Assembly (NCBI RefSeq): GCF_037975245.1
Contig: NC_092580.1
Span: 9,399,001 to 9,463,000, forward strand
Source: Apostichopus japonicus
Taxonomy: Eukaryota; Echinodermata; Holothuroidea; Aspidochirotida; Stichopodidae
Length of the DNA stretch: 64,000 nucleotides
Direction: 5' to 3'
The notes below the pieces were generated by a model. That model ran no database searches. It saw only the letters and a program-made list of their open reading frames with translations, and was not told the origin of the DNA. A program made the position numbers and the translations under genes. Shown one piece after another: positions 39,321 to 53,826 of the stretch. Numbering within the stretch: position 1 is the stretch's first letter; each line of letters starts with the position of its first letter.

Positions 39321-41359
39321 CGGTACCGATCAATCGATTGTGCGGTACCGATCAATCGAAAGTGCGGTACCGATATATCGAACGTGCGATACAGATTAAT
39401 CGAATCTGCGGTACCGATAATCCGAATGTGCGATACCGATAAATCGAATGTGCGATACCGATTGCTCGAATTTACGATACCGATCAATCGAATGTGCGGT
39501 ACCGATAAATCGAAAGTGCGGTACCGATAAATCGAAAGTGCGATACCATTAAATCGAATATGCGATACCGATAAATCGAGTGTGCGGTACCGATGAATCG
39601 AATGTGCGGTACCGATAAATCTATTGTGTGGTACCGATGAATCGATTGTGCGGTACCGATAAATCGAACGTGCGATACCGATAAATCGATTGTGCGGTAC
39701 CGATAAATCGATTGTGCGGTACCGATAAATCGATTGTGCGGTACCGATAAATCGAACGTGCGATACCGATAAATGAAATCTGCGGTACCGATTAATCGAA
39801 CGTGTGATACCGATTAATCGAATGTGCGGTACCGATAAATCGATTGTGCGGTACCGATCAATCGAAAGTGCGGTACCGATATATCGAACGTGCGATACCG
39901 ATTAATCGAATCTGCGGTACCGATAAATCGAAAGTGCGATACCGATTAATCGAATGTGCGATATCGATATATCAAATGTGCGGTACCGATAAATCGAATG
40001 TGCGGTACCGATAAATCGAATGTGCGGTACCGATAAATCGAATGTGCGATACCAATAAATCGAATGTGCGATACCGATAAATCGAATGTGCGAGACCGAT
40101 TAATCGATATTGCGGTACCGATAAATCGAATGTGCGGTATTGATAAATCGATTGTGCGGTACCGATAAATCGATTGCGCGGTACCGATAAATCGAATATG
40201 CGGTACCGATAAATGGAATGTGCGATACCGATCAATCGAAAGTTCTAAACCAATAAATCGAATATGCGATACCGATAAATCGAGTATGCGGTACCGATAA
40301 ATCGATTGCGCGGTACCGATCAATCGAATGTGCGGTACCGATAAATCGAATGTGCGGTATTGATAAATCGAATGTGCGGTACCGATAAATCGAACGTGTG
40401 ATACCGATTAATTGAATGTGCGGTACCGATAAATCGAATGTGCGGTACCGATAAATCGAATGTGCGGTACCGATCAATCGATTGTGCGGTACCGATAAGT
40501 CAAATGTGCGAGACCGATTAATCGATTGTGCGGTATTGATAAATCGATTGTGCGGTACCGATCAATCGATTGCGCGGTACCGATCAATCGAATGTGCGGT
40601 ACCGATAAATCGATTGTGCGGTACCGATAAGTCAAATGTGCGAGATCGGTTAATCGATGTTGCGGTACCGATAAATCGATTGTGCGGTACCGATCAATCG
40701 ATTGCGCGGTACCGATCAACCGAATATGCGGTACCGATAAATGGAATGTGCGATACCGATCAATCGAATTTACGATACCGATCAATCGAATGTGCGGTAC
40801 CGATAAATCGAAAGTGCGGTACCGATAAATCGAAAGTGCTAAACCAATAAATCGAATATGCGATACCGATAAATCGAGTATGCGGTACCGATAAATCGAT
40901 TGCGCGGTACCGATCAATCGAATGTGCGGTACCGATAAATCGAATGTGCGGTATTGATAAATCGAATGTGCGGTACCGATAAATCGAACGTGTGATACCG
41001 ATTAATTGAATGTGCGGTACCGATAAATCGAATGTGCGGTACCGATAAATCGAATGTGCGGTACCGATCAATCGATTGTGCGGTACCGATAAGTCAAATG
41101 TGCGAGACCGATTAATCGATGTTGCGGTACCGATAAATCGATTGTGCGGTACCGATCAATCAAAAGTGCGGTACCGATAAATCGAACGTGCGATACCGGT
41201 ACATCGAATGTGCGATAACAATAAATCGAATGTGCGATACCGATAAATCGAATGTGCGGTACCGATCAATCTATTGTGCGGTATTGATAAATCGATTGTG
41301 CGGTACCGATCAATCGATTGCGCGGTACCGATCAATCGAATGTGCGGTACCGATTAATC

Positions 41360-41960
41360 GATTGTGCGGTACCGATAAATCGAACGTGTGATACCGATTA
41401 ATTGAATGTGCGGTACCGATAAATCGAATGTACGGTACCGATAAATCGAATATGCGGTACCGATAAATCGATTGTGCGGTACCGATAAGTCAAATGTGCG
41501 AGATCGATTAATCGATGTTGCGGTACCGATAAATCGATTGTGCGGTACCGATCAATCGATTGCGCGGTACCGATCAATCGAATGTGCGGTACCGATTAAT
41601 CGAATGTGCGGTACCGATAAATCGAACGTGTGATACCGATTAATTGAATGTGCGGTACCGATAAATCGAATGTACGGTACCGATAAATCGAATATGCGGT
41701 ACCGATAAATCGATTGTGCGGTACCGATAAGTCAAATGTGCGAGATCGATTAATCGATGTTGCGGTACCGATAAATCGATTGTGCGGTACCGATCAATCG
41801 ATTGCGCGGTACCGATCAATCGAATGTGCGGTACCGATAAATCGAACGTGTGATACCGATTAATTGAATGTGCGGTACCGATAAATCGAATGTACGGTAC
41901 CGATAAATCGAATATGCGGTACCGATAAATCGATTGTGCGGTACCGATAAGTCAAATGTG
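41360..41960 (+). repeat. Local triple of a 10-11-monomer unit (GTACGG marker)
   Basis: A rare TGTACGGTACC monomer occurs at 41,431, 41,673 and 41,893, spacings of 242 and 220 bp (11 and 10 monomers). Each is followed by AATATGCGG, TAAGTCAAATG and GATTAATCGATGTTG. The same 242-bp spacing recurs as pairs at 50,405/50,647, 53,153/53,395, 56,671/56,913 and 59,463/59,705. Confidence 0.88.
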
Positions 41961-42654
41961 CGATATCGATTAATCGATGTTGCGGTACCGATAAATCGAT
42001 TGTGCGGTACCGATCAATCCAAAGTGCGGTACCGATATATCGAACGTGCGATAGAGATTAATCGAATCTGCGGTACCAATAAATCGAATGTGCGATACCG
42101 ATAAATCGAATGTGCGATACAGATTGCTCGAATTTACGATACCGATCAATCGAATGTGCGGTACCGATAAATCGAAAGTGCGGTACCGATTAATCGAAAG
42201 TGCGATACCAATAAATCGAATATGCGATACCGATAAATCGAGTATGCGGTACCGATAAATCGAATGTGCGAGACCGATTAATCGAATGTGCGGTACCGAT
42301 AAATCGAACGTTTGATACCGAAAAATCGAATGTGCGGTACCGATAAATCGAATGTGCTGTACCGATAAATCGAATGTGCGGTATTGATAAATCGATTGTG
42401 CGGTACCGATAAATAGAAAGTGCGGTACCGATAAATCGAACGTGCGGTACCGATAAATCGAACGTGCGGTACCGATAAATCGAACGTGCGGTACCGATAA
42501 ATCGAACGTGCGGTACCGATAAATCGAATGTGCGATTACAATAAATGGAATGTGCGATACCGATAAATCGAATGTGCGATACCGATTGCTCGAATTTACG
42601 ATACCGATCAATCGAATGTGCGGTACCGATAAATCGAATGTGCGGTACCGATAA

Positions 42655-42888
42655 ATGGAATGTGCGATACCGATAAATCGTTTGTGCGGTACCGATAAAT
42701 CGATTGTGCGGTACCGATAAATCGAATGTGCGGTACCTATAAATCGAATGTGCGATACCGATAAATCGATTGTGCGGTACCGATAAATCGATTGTGCGGT
42801 ATCGATAAATCGAATGTGCGATAGCGATAAATCGATTGTGCGGTACCGATAAATCGATTGTGCGGTACCGATAAATCGAACGTGACAT
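42655..42888 (+). repeat. Block P, right-most copy
   Basis: ATCGTTTGTG to CGTGACATACC order retained. GATAGCGATAAATCG replaces GATAGCGATTAATCG. It is not followed by the 12-bp palindrome. Confidence 0.75.
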
Positions 42889-43623
42889 ACCGATAAATCA
42901 AATCTGCGGTACCGATTAATCGAACGTGTGATACCGATTAATCGAACGTGCGGTACCGATAAATCGATTGTGCGGTACCGATAAATCGATTGTGCGGTAC
43001 CGATATATCGAACGTGCGATACCGATAAATCAAATCTGCGGTACCGATTAATCCAACGTGTGATACCGATTAATCGAATGTGCGGTACCGATAAATCGAA
43101 TGTGCGGTACCGATAAATCGAATGTGCGATACCGATAAATCGATTGTGCGGTACCGATAAATCGATTGTGCGGTACCGATAAATCGAATGTGCGGTACCT
43201 ATAAATCGAATGTGCGATACCGATAAATCGATTGTGCGGTACCGATAAATTGATTGTGCGGTACCGATAAATCGAACGTGCGATACCGATTAATCGAATG
43301 TGCGGTACCGATAAATCGATTGTGTGGTACCGATAAGTCAAATGTGCGAGACCGATTAATCGATATTGCGGTACCGATAAATCGATTGTGCGGTACCGAT
43401 CAATCAAAAGTGCGGAACCGATAAATCGAACGTGCGATAGAGATTAATCGAATCTGCGGTACCGATAAATCGAATGTGCGATACCGATAAATCGAATGTG
43501 CGATTCCGATTGCTCGAATTTACGATACCGATCAATCGAATGTGCGGTACCGATAAATCGAAAGTGCGGTACCGATAAATCGAAAGTGCGATACCAATAA
43601 ATCGAATATGCGATACCGATAAA

Positions 43624-43644
43624 TCGAGTATGCAATCAAAAGTG
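43624..43644 (+). repeat. 12-bp remnant monomer, duplicate of the 39,309 junction
   Basis: Same GTATGC-AATCAAAAG join at 43,633/43,634, offset 4,324. The deletion therefore predates the ~4.3-kb duplication. Confidence 0.85.
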
Positions 43645-44144
43645 CGGTACCGATCAATCGATTGTGCGGTACCGATCAATCGAAAGTGCGGTACCGATAT
43701 ATCGAACGTGCGATACAGATTAATCGAATCTGCGGTACCGATAATCCGAATGTGCGATACCGATAAATCGAATGTGCGATACCGATTGCTCGAATTTACG
43801 ATACCGATCAATCGAATGTGCGGTACCGATAAATCGAAAGTGCGGTACCGATAAATCGAAAGTGCGATACCATTAAATCGAATATGCGATACCGATAAAT
43901 CGAGTGTGCGGTACCGATAAATCGAATGTGCGGTACCGATAAATCTATTGTGTGGTACCGATGAATCGATTGTGCGGTACCGATAAATCGAACGTGCGAT
44001 ACCGATAAATCGATTGTGCGGTACCGATAAATCGATTGTGCGGTACCGATAAATCGATTGTGCGGTACCGATAAATCGAACGTGCGATACCGATAAATGA
44101 AATCTGCGGTACCGATTAATCGAACGTGTGATACCGATTAATCG

Positions 44145-44153
44145 GATTAATCG
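44145..44153 (+). repeat. 9-bp insertion GATTAATCG
   Basis: Nine bases are duplicated in place, making CGATTAATCG followed by GATTAATCG. The paired copy near 39,812 lacks it, so it is private and later than the duplication. Confidence 0.88.
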
Positions 44154-45734
44154 AATGTGCGGTACCGATAAATCGATTGTGCGGTACCGATCAATCGAAA
44201 GTGCGGTACCGATATATCGAACGTGCGATACCGATTAATCGAATCTGCGGTACCGATAAATCGAAAGTGCGATACCGATTAATCGAATGTGCGATATCGA
44301 TATATCAAATGTGCGGTACCGATAAATCGAATGTGCGGTACCGATAAATCGAATGTGCGGTACCGATAAATCGAATGTGCGATACCAATAAATGGAATGT
44401 GCGATACCGATAAATCGAATGTGCGAGACCGATTAATCGATATTGCGGTACCGATAAATCGAATGTGCGGTATTGATAAATCGATTGTGCGGTACCGATA
44501 AATCGATTGCGCGGTACCGATAAATCGAATATGCGGTACCGATAAATGGAATGTGCGATACCGATAAATGGAATTTACGATACCGATCAATCGAATGTGC
44601 GGTACCGATAAATCGAAAGTGCGGTACCGATAAATCGAAAGTTCTAAACCAATAAATCGAATATGCGATACCGATAAATCGAGTATGCGGTACCGATAAA
44701 TCGATTGCGCGGTACCGATCAATCGAATGTGCGGTACCGATAAATCGAATGTGCGGTATTGATAAATCGAATGTGCGGTACCGATAAATCGAACGTGTGA
44801 TACCGATTAATTGAATGTGCGGTACCGATAAATCGAATGTGCGGTACCGATAAATCGAATGTGCGGTACCGATCAATCGATTGTGCGGTACCGATAAGTC
44901 AAATGTGCGAGACCGATTAATCGATGTTGCGGTACCGATAAATCGATTGTGCGGTACCGATCAATCAAAAGTGCGGTACCGATAAATCGAACGTGCGATA
45001 CCGGTACATCGAATGTGCGATAACAATAAATCGAATGTGCGATACCGATAAATCGAATGTGCGATACCGATCAATCGATTGTGCGGTATTGATAAATCGA
45101 TTGTGCGGTACCGATCAATCGATTGCGCGGTACCGATCAATCGAATGTGCGGTACCGATTAATCGATTGTGCGGTACCGATAAATCGAACGTGTGATACC
45201 GATCAATCCAAAGTGCGGTACCGATATATCGAACGTGCGATAGAGATTAATCGAATCTGCGGTACCAATAAATCGAATGTGCGATACCGATAAATCGAAT
45301 GTGCGATACAGATTGCTCGAATTTACGATACCGATCAATCGAATGTGCGGTACCGATCAATCGATTGCGCGGTACCGATCAATCGAATATGCGGTACCGA
45401 TAAATGGAATGTGCGATACCGATCAATCGAATTTACGATACCGATCAATCGAATGTGCGGTACCGATAAATCTAAAGTGCGGTACCGATAAATCGAAAGT
45501 GCTAAACCAATAAATCGAATATGCGATACCGATAAATCGAGTATGCGGTACCGATAAATCGATTGCGCGGTACCGATCAATCGAATAAGCGGTACCGATA
45601 AATCGAATGTGCGGTATTGATAAATCGAATGTGCGGTACCGATAAATCGAACGTGTGATACCGATTAATTGAATGTGCGGTACCGATAAATCGAATGTGC
45701 GGTACCGATAAATCGAATGTGCGGTACCGATCAA

Positions 45735-48700
45735 TCGATTGTGCGGTACCGATAAGTCAAATGTGCGAGATCGATTAATCGATGTTGCGGTACCGATAAA
45801 TCGATTGTGCGGTACCGATCAATCGATTGCGCGGTACCGATCAATCGAATGTGCGGTACCGATTAATCGAATGTGCGGTACCGATAAATCGAACGTGTGA
45901 TACCGATTAATTGAATGTGCGGTACCGATAAATCGAATGTACGGTACCGATAAATCGAATATGCGGTACCGATAAATCGATTGTGCGGTACCGATAAGTC
46001 AAATGTGCGATATCGATTAATCGATGTTGCGGTACCGATAAATCGATTGTGCGGTACCGATCAATCCAAAGTGCGGTACCGATATATCGAACGTGCGATA
46101 GAGATTAATCGAATCTGCGGTACCAATCAATCGAATGTGCGATACCGATAAATCGAATGTGCGATACAGATTGCTCGAATTTACGATACCGATCAATCGA
46201 ATGTGCGGTACCGATAAATCGAAAGTGCGGTACCGATTAATCGAAAGTGCGATACCAATAAATCGAATATGCGATACCGATAAATCGAGTATGCGGTACC
46301 GATAAATCGAATGTGCGAGACCGATTAATCGAATGTGCGGTACCGATAAATCGAACGTGTGATACCGAAAAATCGAATGTGCGGTACCGATAAATCGAAT
46401 GTGCTGTACCGATAAATCGAATGTGCGGTATTGATAAATCGATTGTGCGGTACCGATAAATAGAAAGTGCGGTACCGATAAATCGAACGTGCGGTACCGA
46501 TAAATCGAACGTGCGGTACCGATAAATCGAATGTGCGGTACCGATAAATCGAACGTGCGATACCGATAAATCGATTGTGCGGTACCGATGAATCAAAAGT
46601 GCGGTACCGATAAATTGAACGTGCGATACCGATAAATCGAATGTGCGATAACAATAAATCGAATGTGCGATACCGATCAATCAAAAGTGCGGTACCGATA
46701 AATCGAACGTGCGATACCGATAAATCGAATGTGCGATAACAATAAATCGAATGTGCGATACCGATAAATCGAATGTGCGGTACCGATAAATCGATTGTGC
46801 GATACCGAAAAATCGAATGTGCGATAACAATAAATCGAATGTGCGGTACCGATCAATCGAAAGTGCGGTACCGATATATCGAACGTGCAATACCGATTAA
46901 TCGAATCTGCGGTACCGATAAATCGAACGTGCGATACCGATTAATCGAATGTGCGATATCGATATATCAAATGTGCGGTACCGATAAATCGAATGTGCGG
47001 TACCGATAAATCGAATGTGCGAGACCGATAAATCGAATGTGCGATACCAATAAATGGAATGTGCGATACCGATAAATCGAATGTGCGAGACCGATTAATC
47101 GATATTGCGGTACCGATAAATCGAATGTGCGGTATTGATTAATCGATTGTGCGGTACCGATAAATCTATTGCGCGGTACCGATCAATCGAATATGCGGTA
47201 CCGATAAATGGAATGTGCGATACCGATCAATCTAATTTACGATACCGATAAATCGACTGTGCGGTACCGATAAATCGAAAGTGCGGTACCGATAAATCGA
47301 AAGTGCGATACCAATAAATCGAATATGCGATACCGATAAATCGAGTATGCGGTACCGATAAATCGATTGCGCGGTACCGATCAATCGAATGTGCGGTACC
47401 GATAAATCGAATGTGCGGTATTGATAAATCGAATGTGCGGTACCGATAAATCGAACGTGTGATACCGATTAATTGAATGTGCGGTACCGATAAATCGAAT
47501 GTGCGGTACCGATAAATCGAATGTGCGGTACCGATCAATCGATTGTGTGGTACCGATAAGTCAAATGTGCGAGACCGATGAATCGATGTTGCGGTACCGA
47601 TAAATCGATTGTGCGGTACCGATCAATCAAAATAGCGGTACCGATAAATCGAACGTGCGATACCGGTAAATCGAATGTGCGATAACAATAAATCGAATGT
47701 GCGATACCGATAAATCGAATGTGCGGTACCGATAAATCGATTGTGCGGTATTGATAAATCGATTGTGCGGTACCGATCAATCGATTGCGCGGTACCGATC
47801 AATCGAATGTGCGGTACCGATTAATCGAATGTGCGGTACCGATAAATCGAACGTGTGATACCGATTAATTGAATGTGCGGTACCGATAAATCGAATGTAC
47901 GGTACCGATAAATCGAATATGCGGTACCGATAAATCGATTGTGCGGTACCGATAAGTCAAATGTGCGAGATCGATTAATCGATGTTGCGGTACCGATAAA
48001 TCGATTGTGCGGTACCGATCAATCGATTGCGCGGTACCGATCAATCGAATGTGCGGTACCGATTAATCGAATGTGCGGTACCGATAAATCGAACGTGTGA
48101 TACCGATTAATTGAATGTGCGGTACCGATAAATCGAATGTGCGGTACCGATAAATCGAATATGCGGTACCGATAAATCGATTGTGCGGTACCGATAAGTC
48201 AAATGTGCGATATCGATTAATCGATGTTGCGGTACCGATAAATCGATTGTGCGGTACCGATCAATCCAAAGTGCGGTACCGATATATCGAACGTGCGATA
48301 GAGATTAATCGAATCTGCGGTACCGATAAATCAAATGTGCGATACCGATAAATCGAATGTGCGATACAGATTGCTCGAATTTACGATACCGATCAATCGA
48401 ATGTGCGGTACCGATAAATCGAAAGTGCGGTACCGATAAATCGAAAGTGCGATACCAATAAATCGAATATGCGATACCGATAAATCGAGTATGCGGTACC
48501 GATAAATCGAATGTGCGAGACCGATTTATCGAATGTGCGGTACCGATAAATCGAACGTGTGATACCGATAAATCGAATGTGCGGTACCGATAAATCGAAT
48601 GTGCTGTACCGATAAATCGAATGTGCGGTATTGATAAATCGATTGTGCGGTACCGATAAATAGAAAGTGCGGTACGATAAATCGATTGTGCGGTACCGAT

Positions 48701-49309
48701 AAATCGAACGTGCGGTACCGATAAATCGAATGTGCGGTACCGATAAATAGAACGTGCGATACCGATAAATCGATTGTGCGGTACCGATAAATCAAAAGTG
48801 CGGTACCGATAAATCGAACGTGCGATAACGATAAATCGAATGTGCGATAACAATAAATCGAATGTGCGATACCGATAAATCGAACGTGCGGTACCGATAA
48901 ATCGAATGTGCGGTACCGATAAATCGAACGTGCGATACCGATAAATCGATTGTGCAGTACCGATAAATCAAAAGTGCGGTACCGATAAATCGAACGTGCG
49001 ATACCGATAAATCGATTGTGCAGTACCGATAAATCAAAAGTGCGGTACCGATAAATTGAACGTGCGATACCGATAAATCGAATGTGCGATAACAATAAAT
49101 CGAATGTGCGATACCGATAAATCGAATGTGCGGTACCGATAAATCGAATGTGCGATACCGATAAATCGATTGTGCGGTACCGATCAATCAAAAGTGCGGT
49201 ACCGATAAATCGAACGTGCGATACCGATAAATCGAATGTGCGATAACAATAAATCGAATGTGCGATACCGATAAATCGAATGTGCGTTACCGATAAATCG
49301 ATTGTGCGA
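45735..49309 (+). repeat. 2,200-bp (100-monomer) duplication region
   Basis: About 45,735-46,475 matches 47,935-48,675 at offset exactly 2,200 bp with scattered substitutions (TGTACGG at 45,948 versus TGTGCGG; ACCAATCAATCG near 46,128). A third related copy lies at 41,700-42,430 (offset 4,047). Divergence starts at a 21-bp GGTACGATAAA monomer near 48,671. The last ATTGCTCG monomer of the window is at about 48,370. No gene. Confidence 0.82.
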
Positions 49310-50679
49310 TACCGATAAATCGAATGTGCGATAACAATAAATCGAATGTGCGGTACCGATCAATCGAAAGTGTTGTACCGATATATCGAACGTGCGATAC
49401 CGATTAATCGAATCTGCGGTACCGATAAATCGAAAGTGCGATACCGATTAATCGAATGTGCGATATCGATATATCAAATGTGCGGTACCGATAAATCGAA
49501 TGTGCGGTACCGATAAATCGAATGTGCGAGACCGATAAATCGAATGTGCGATACCAATAAATGGAATGTGCGATACCGATAAATCGAATGTGCGAGACCG
49601 ATTAATCGATATTGCGGTACCGATAAATCGAATGTGCGGTATTGATAAATCGATTGTGCGGTACCGATAAATCGATTGCGCGGTACCGATCAATCGAATA
49701 TGCGGTACCGATAAATGGAATGTGCGATACCGATCAATCGAATTTACGATACCGATCAATCGAATGTGCGGTACCGATAAATCGAAAGTGCGGTACCGAT
49801 AAATCGAAAGTGCGATACCAATAAATCGAATATGCGATACCGATAAATCGAGTATGCGGTACCGATAAATCGATTGCGCGGTACCGATCAATCGAATGTG
49901 CGGTACCGATAAATCGAATGTGCGGTATTGATAAATCGAATGTGCGGTACTGATAAATCGAACGTGTGATACCGATTAATCGAATGTGCGGTACCGATAA
50001 ATCGAATGTGCGGTACCGATAAATCGAATGTGCGGTACCGATCAATCGATTGTGCGGTACCGATAAGTCAAATGTGCGAGACCGATTAATCGATGTTGCG
50101 GTACCGATAAATCGATTGTGCGGTACCGATCAATCAAAAGTGCGGTACCGATAAATCGAACGTGCGATACCGGTAAATCGAATGTGCGATAACAATAAAT
50201 CGAATCTGCGGTACCGATAAATCGAATGTGCGGTACCGATAAATCGATTGTGCTGTACTGATAAATCGATTGTGCGGTACCGATCAATCGATTGCGCGGT
50301 ACCGATCAATCGAATGTGCGGTACCGATTAATCGAATGTGCGGTACCGATTAATCGAACGTGTGATACCGATTAATTGAATGTGCGGTACCGATAAATCG
50401 AATGTACGGTACCGATAAATCGAATATGCGGTACCGATAAATCGATTGTGCGGTACCGATAAGTCAAATGTGCGAGATCGATTAATCGATGTTGCGGTAC
50501 CGATAAATCGATTGTGCGGTACCGATCAATCGATTGCGCGGTACCGATCAATCGAATGTGCGGTACCGATTAATCGAATGTGCTGTACCGATAAATCGAA
50601 CGTGTGATACCGATTAATTGAATGTGCGGTACCGATAAATCGAATGTACGGTACCGATAAGTCAAATGTGCGATATCGA

Positions 50680-51078
50680 TTAATCGATGTTGCGGTACCG
50701 ATAAATCGATTGTGCGGTACCGATCAATCGAAAGTGCGGTACCGATATATCGAACGTGCGATACCTATTAATCGAATCTGCGGTACCGATAAATCGATTG
50801 TGCGGTACCGATAAATTGAACGTGCGATACGATAAATCAAATCTGCGGTACCGATTAATCGAACGTGTGATACCGATTAATCGAATGTGCGGTACCGATA
50901 AATCGAAAGTGCGATACCGATAAATCGAATGTGCGGTACCGATAAATCGATTGTGCGATACCGATAAATCGAATGTGCGATAACAATAAATCGAATGTGC
51001 GATACCGATAAATCGAATGTGCGGTACCGATAAATCGATTGTGCGGTACCGATAAATCGATTGTGCGGTACCGATCAA
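50680..51078 (+). repeat. Block W, copy 1
   Basis: A 399-bp series starting at a GATATCGATTAATCGATG monomer and containing a 21-bp GATACGATAAATC monomer. Private TACCTATTAATCG near 50,763. Confidence 0.8.
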
Positions 51079-51320
51079 TCAAAAGTACGGTACCGATAAA
51101 TCGAACGTGCGATACCGATAAATAGAATGTGCGATAACAATAAATGGAATGTGCGATACCGATAAATCGATTGTGCGATACCGATAAATCGATTGTGCGG
51201 TACCGATAAATCGATTGTGCGGTACCGATAAATCGATTGTGCGGTACCGATTAATCGATTGTGCGGTACCGATTAATCGATTGTGCGGTACCGATAAATC
51301 GAAAGTGCGATACCGATAAA

Positions 51321-52332
51321 TCAAATGTGCGGTACCGATAAATCAAATGTGCGGTACCGATAAATCGATTGTGCGGTACCGATAAATCGATTGTGCGGTA
51401 CCGATAAATCGATTGTGCGGTACCGATAAATCGATTGTGCGGTACCGATAAATCGAAAGTGCGATACAGATAAATCGAATGTGCGGTACCGATAAATCGA
51501 TTGTGCGGTACCGATAAATCGATTGTGCGGTACCGATAAATCAATCGTGCGATACGGATAAATCAAATCTGCGGTACCGATTAATCGAACGTGTGACAAC
51601 GATTAATCGAATGTGCGGTACCGATAAATCGAATGAGCGGTACCGATAAATCGAATGTGCGATAACAATCAATCGAATTTGCGGTACCGATCAATCGATT
51701 ATGCGGTACCGATCAATCGAAAGTGCGGTACCGATATATCGAACGTGCGATACCAATAAATCGAATATGCGATACCGATAAATCGAGTATGCGGTACCGA
51801 TAAATCGATTGCGCGGTACCGATCAATCAAATGTGCGGTACCGATAAATCGATTGTGCGGTACCGATAAATCGATTGTGCGGTACCGATAAATCGATTGT
51901 GCGGTACCGATAAATCGATTGTGCGGTACCGATAAATCGATTGTGCGGTACCGATAAATCGAAAGTGCGATACAGATAAATCGAATGTGCGGTACCGATA
52001 AATCGATTGTGCGGTACCGATAAATCGATTGTGCGGTACCGATAAATCGAACGTGCGATACGGATAAATCAAATCTGCGGTACCGATTAATCGAACGTGT
52101 GACAACGATTAATCGAATGTGCGGTACCGATAAATCGAATGAGCGGTACCGATAAATCGAATGTGCGATAACAATCAATCGAATGTGCGATACCGATCAA
52201 TCGATTGTGCGGTACCGATCAATCGAAAGTGCGGTACCGATATATCGAACGTGCGATACCAATAAATCGAATATGCGATACCGATAAATCGAGTATGCGG
52301 TACCGATAAATCGATTGCGCGGTACCGATCAA
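51321..52332 (+). repeat. 506-bp tandem pair (block V), copy A set
   Basis: 51,321-51,826 and 51,827-52,332 align at offset 506 (23 monomers) with several substitutions (for example ATCAATCGTG near 51,540). Each has a run of GATTGTGCGG monomers, GATACAGATAAA, GATACGGATAAA and GTGACAACGATT. The homologous pair at 57,631 looks cleaner. Confidence 0.85.
51833..51942 (+). repeat. Homogeneous run of five identical 22-bp monomers
   Basis: Five successive monomers ending in TCGATT show no variation. Similar uniform runs occur near 53,940-54,060, 54,170-54,265, 55,396-55,495, 57,640-57,750 and 61,160-61,270. Left and central domains rarely have more than three alike in a row. Confidence 0.85.
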
Positions 52333-52504
52333 TCAAATGTGCGGTACCGATAAATCGAATTTGCGGTATTGATAAATCGATTGTGCGGTACCAATAAATC
52401 GATTGCGCGGTACCGATAAATCGAATGTGCGGTACCGATAAATCGAATGTGCGATTACAATAAATGTAATGTGCGATACCGATAAAGGGAATGTGCGGTA
52501 CCGA

Positions 52505-52903
52505 TTAATCGAATGTGCGATATCGATATATCAAATGTGCGGTACCGATAAATCGCATGTGCGATATCGATAAATCGAATGTGCGGTACCGATAAATCGA
52601 ATGTGCGGTATTGATAAATCGAATGTGCGGTACCGATAAATCGAATGTGCGGTATTGATAAATCGATTGTGCGGTACCGTTAAATAGAAAGTGCGGTACG
52701 ATAAATCGAACGTGCGGTTCCGATAAATCGAACGTGCGATACCGATAAATCAAATCTGCGGTACCGATTAATCGAACGTGTGATACCGATTGATCGAAAG
52801 TGCGGTACCGATAAAGCGAATGTGCGGCACCGATAAATCGAATGTGCGATATTGATAAATCGATTGTGCGGTACCGATAAATCGATTGCGCGGTACCGAT
52901 CAA
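52505..52903 (+). repeat. Block Z, copy 1
   Basis: A 399-bp series with GATATCGATATATC, ATCGCATGTG, TTAAATAGAAAG, a 21-bp GGTACGATAAA monomer, GGTTCCGATAAA, GATTGATCGAAAG and GATAAAGCGAATG. It repeats at 54,725, 58,815, 61,826 and 63,387 with the same length. Private CGGCACC near 52,826 is shared with copy 3. Confidence 0.88.
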
Positions 52904-53427
52904 TCGAATGTGCGGTACCGATAAATCGAATGTGCGATTACAATAAATGGAATGTGCGATACCGATAAATGGAATGTGCGAGACCGATTAATCGAATGTG
53001 CGGTACCGATAAATCGATTGTGAGGTACCGATAAATCGATTTTGCGGTACCGATCAATCGAATGTGCGGTACCGATTAATCGAATGTGCGGTACCGATTA
53101 ATCGAACGTGTGATACCGATTAATTGAATGTGCGGTACCGATAAATCGAATGTACGGTACCGATAAATCGAATATGCGGTACCGATAAATCGATTGTGCG
53201 GTACCGATAAGTCAAATGTGCGAGATCGATTAATCGATGTTGCGGTACCGATAAATCGATTGTGCGGTACCGATCAATCGATTGCGCGGTACCGATCAAT
53301 CGAATGTGCGGTACCGATTAATCGAATGTGCGGTACCGATAAATCGAACGTGTGATACCGATTAATTGAATGTGCGGTACCGATAAATCGAATGTACGGT
53401 ACCGATAAGTCAAATGTGCGATATCGA

Positions 53428-53826
53428 TTAATCGATGTTGCGGTACCGATAAATCGATTGTGCGGTACCGATCAATCGAAAGTGCGGTACCGATATATCG
53501 AACGTGCGATACCGATTAATCGAATCTGCGGTACCGATAAATCGATTGTGCGGTACCGATAAATTGAACGTGCGATACGATAAATCAAATCTGCGGTACC
53601 GATTAATCGAACGTGTGATACCGATTAATCGAATGTGCGGTACCGATAAATCGAAAGTGCGATACCGATAAATCGAATGTGCGGTACCGATAAATCGATT
53701 GTGCGATACCGATAAATCGAATGTGCGATAACAATAAATCGAATGTGCGATACCGATAAATCGAATGTGCGGTACCGATAAATCGATTGTGCGGTACCGA
53801 TCAATCGATTGTGCGGTACCGATCAA
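53428..53826 (+). repeat. Block W, copy 2
   Basis: 399 bp, offset 2,748 from copy 1. Confidence 0.8.

Larger units (their letters stand above)
38601..45734 (+). repeat. Transitional domain with a ~4.3-kb duplication
   Basis: About 39,281-40,500 matches 43,605-44,890 at offset 4,324, then 4,333 after a 9-bp insertion at 44,145, then 4,399 after a 66-bp difference. Both copies carry the same 10-bp deletion junction (GTATGC next to AATCAAAAG). CTAAACC monomers occur at about 40,245, 40,839, 44,645 and 45,503 only. P-type blocks lie at 38,596-38,784 and 42,655-42,888. No gene. Confidence 0.82.
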
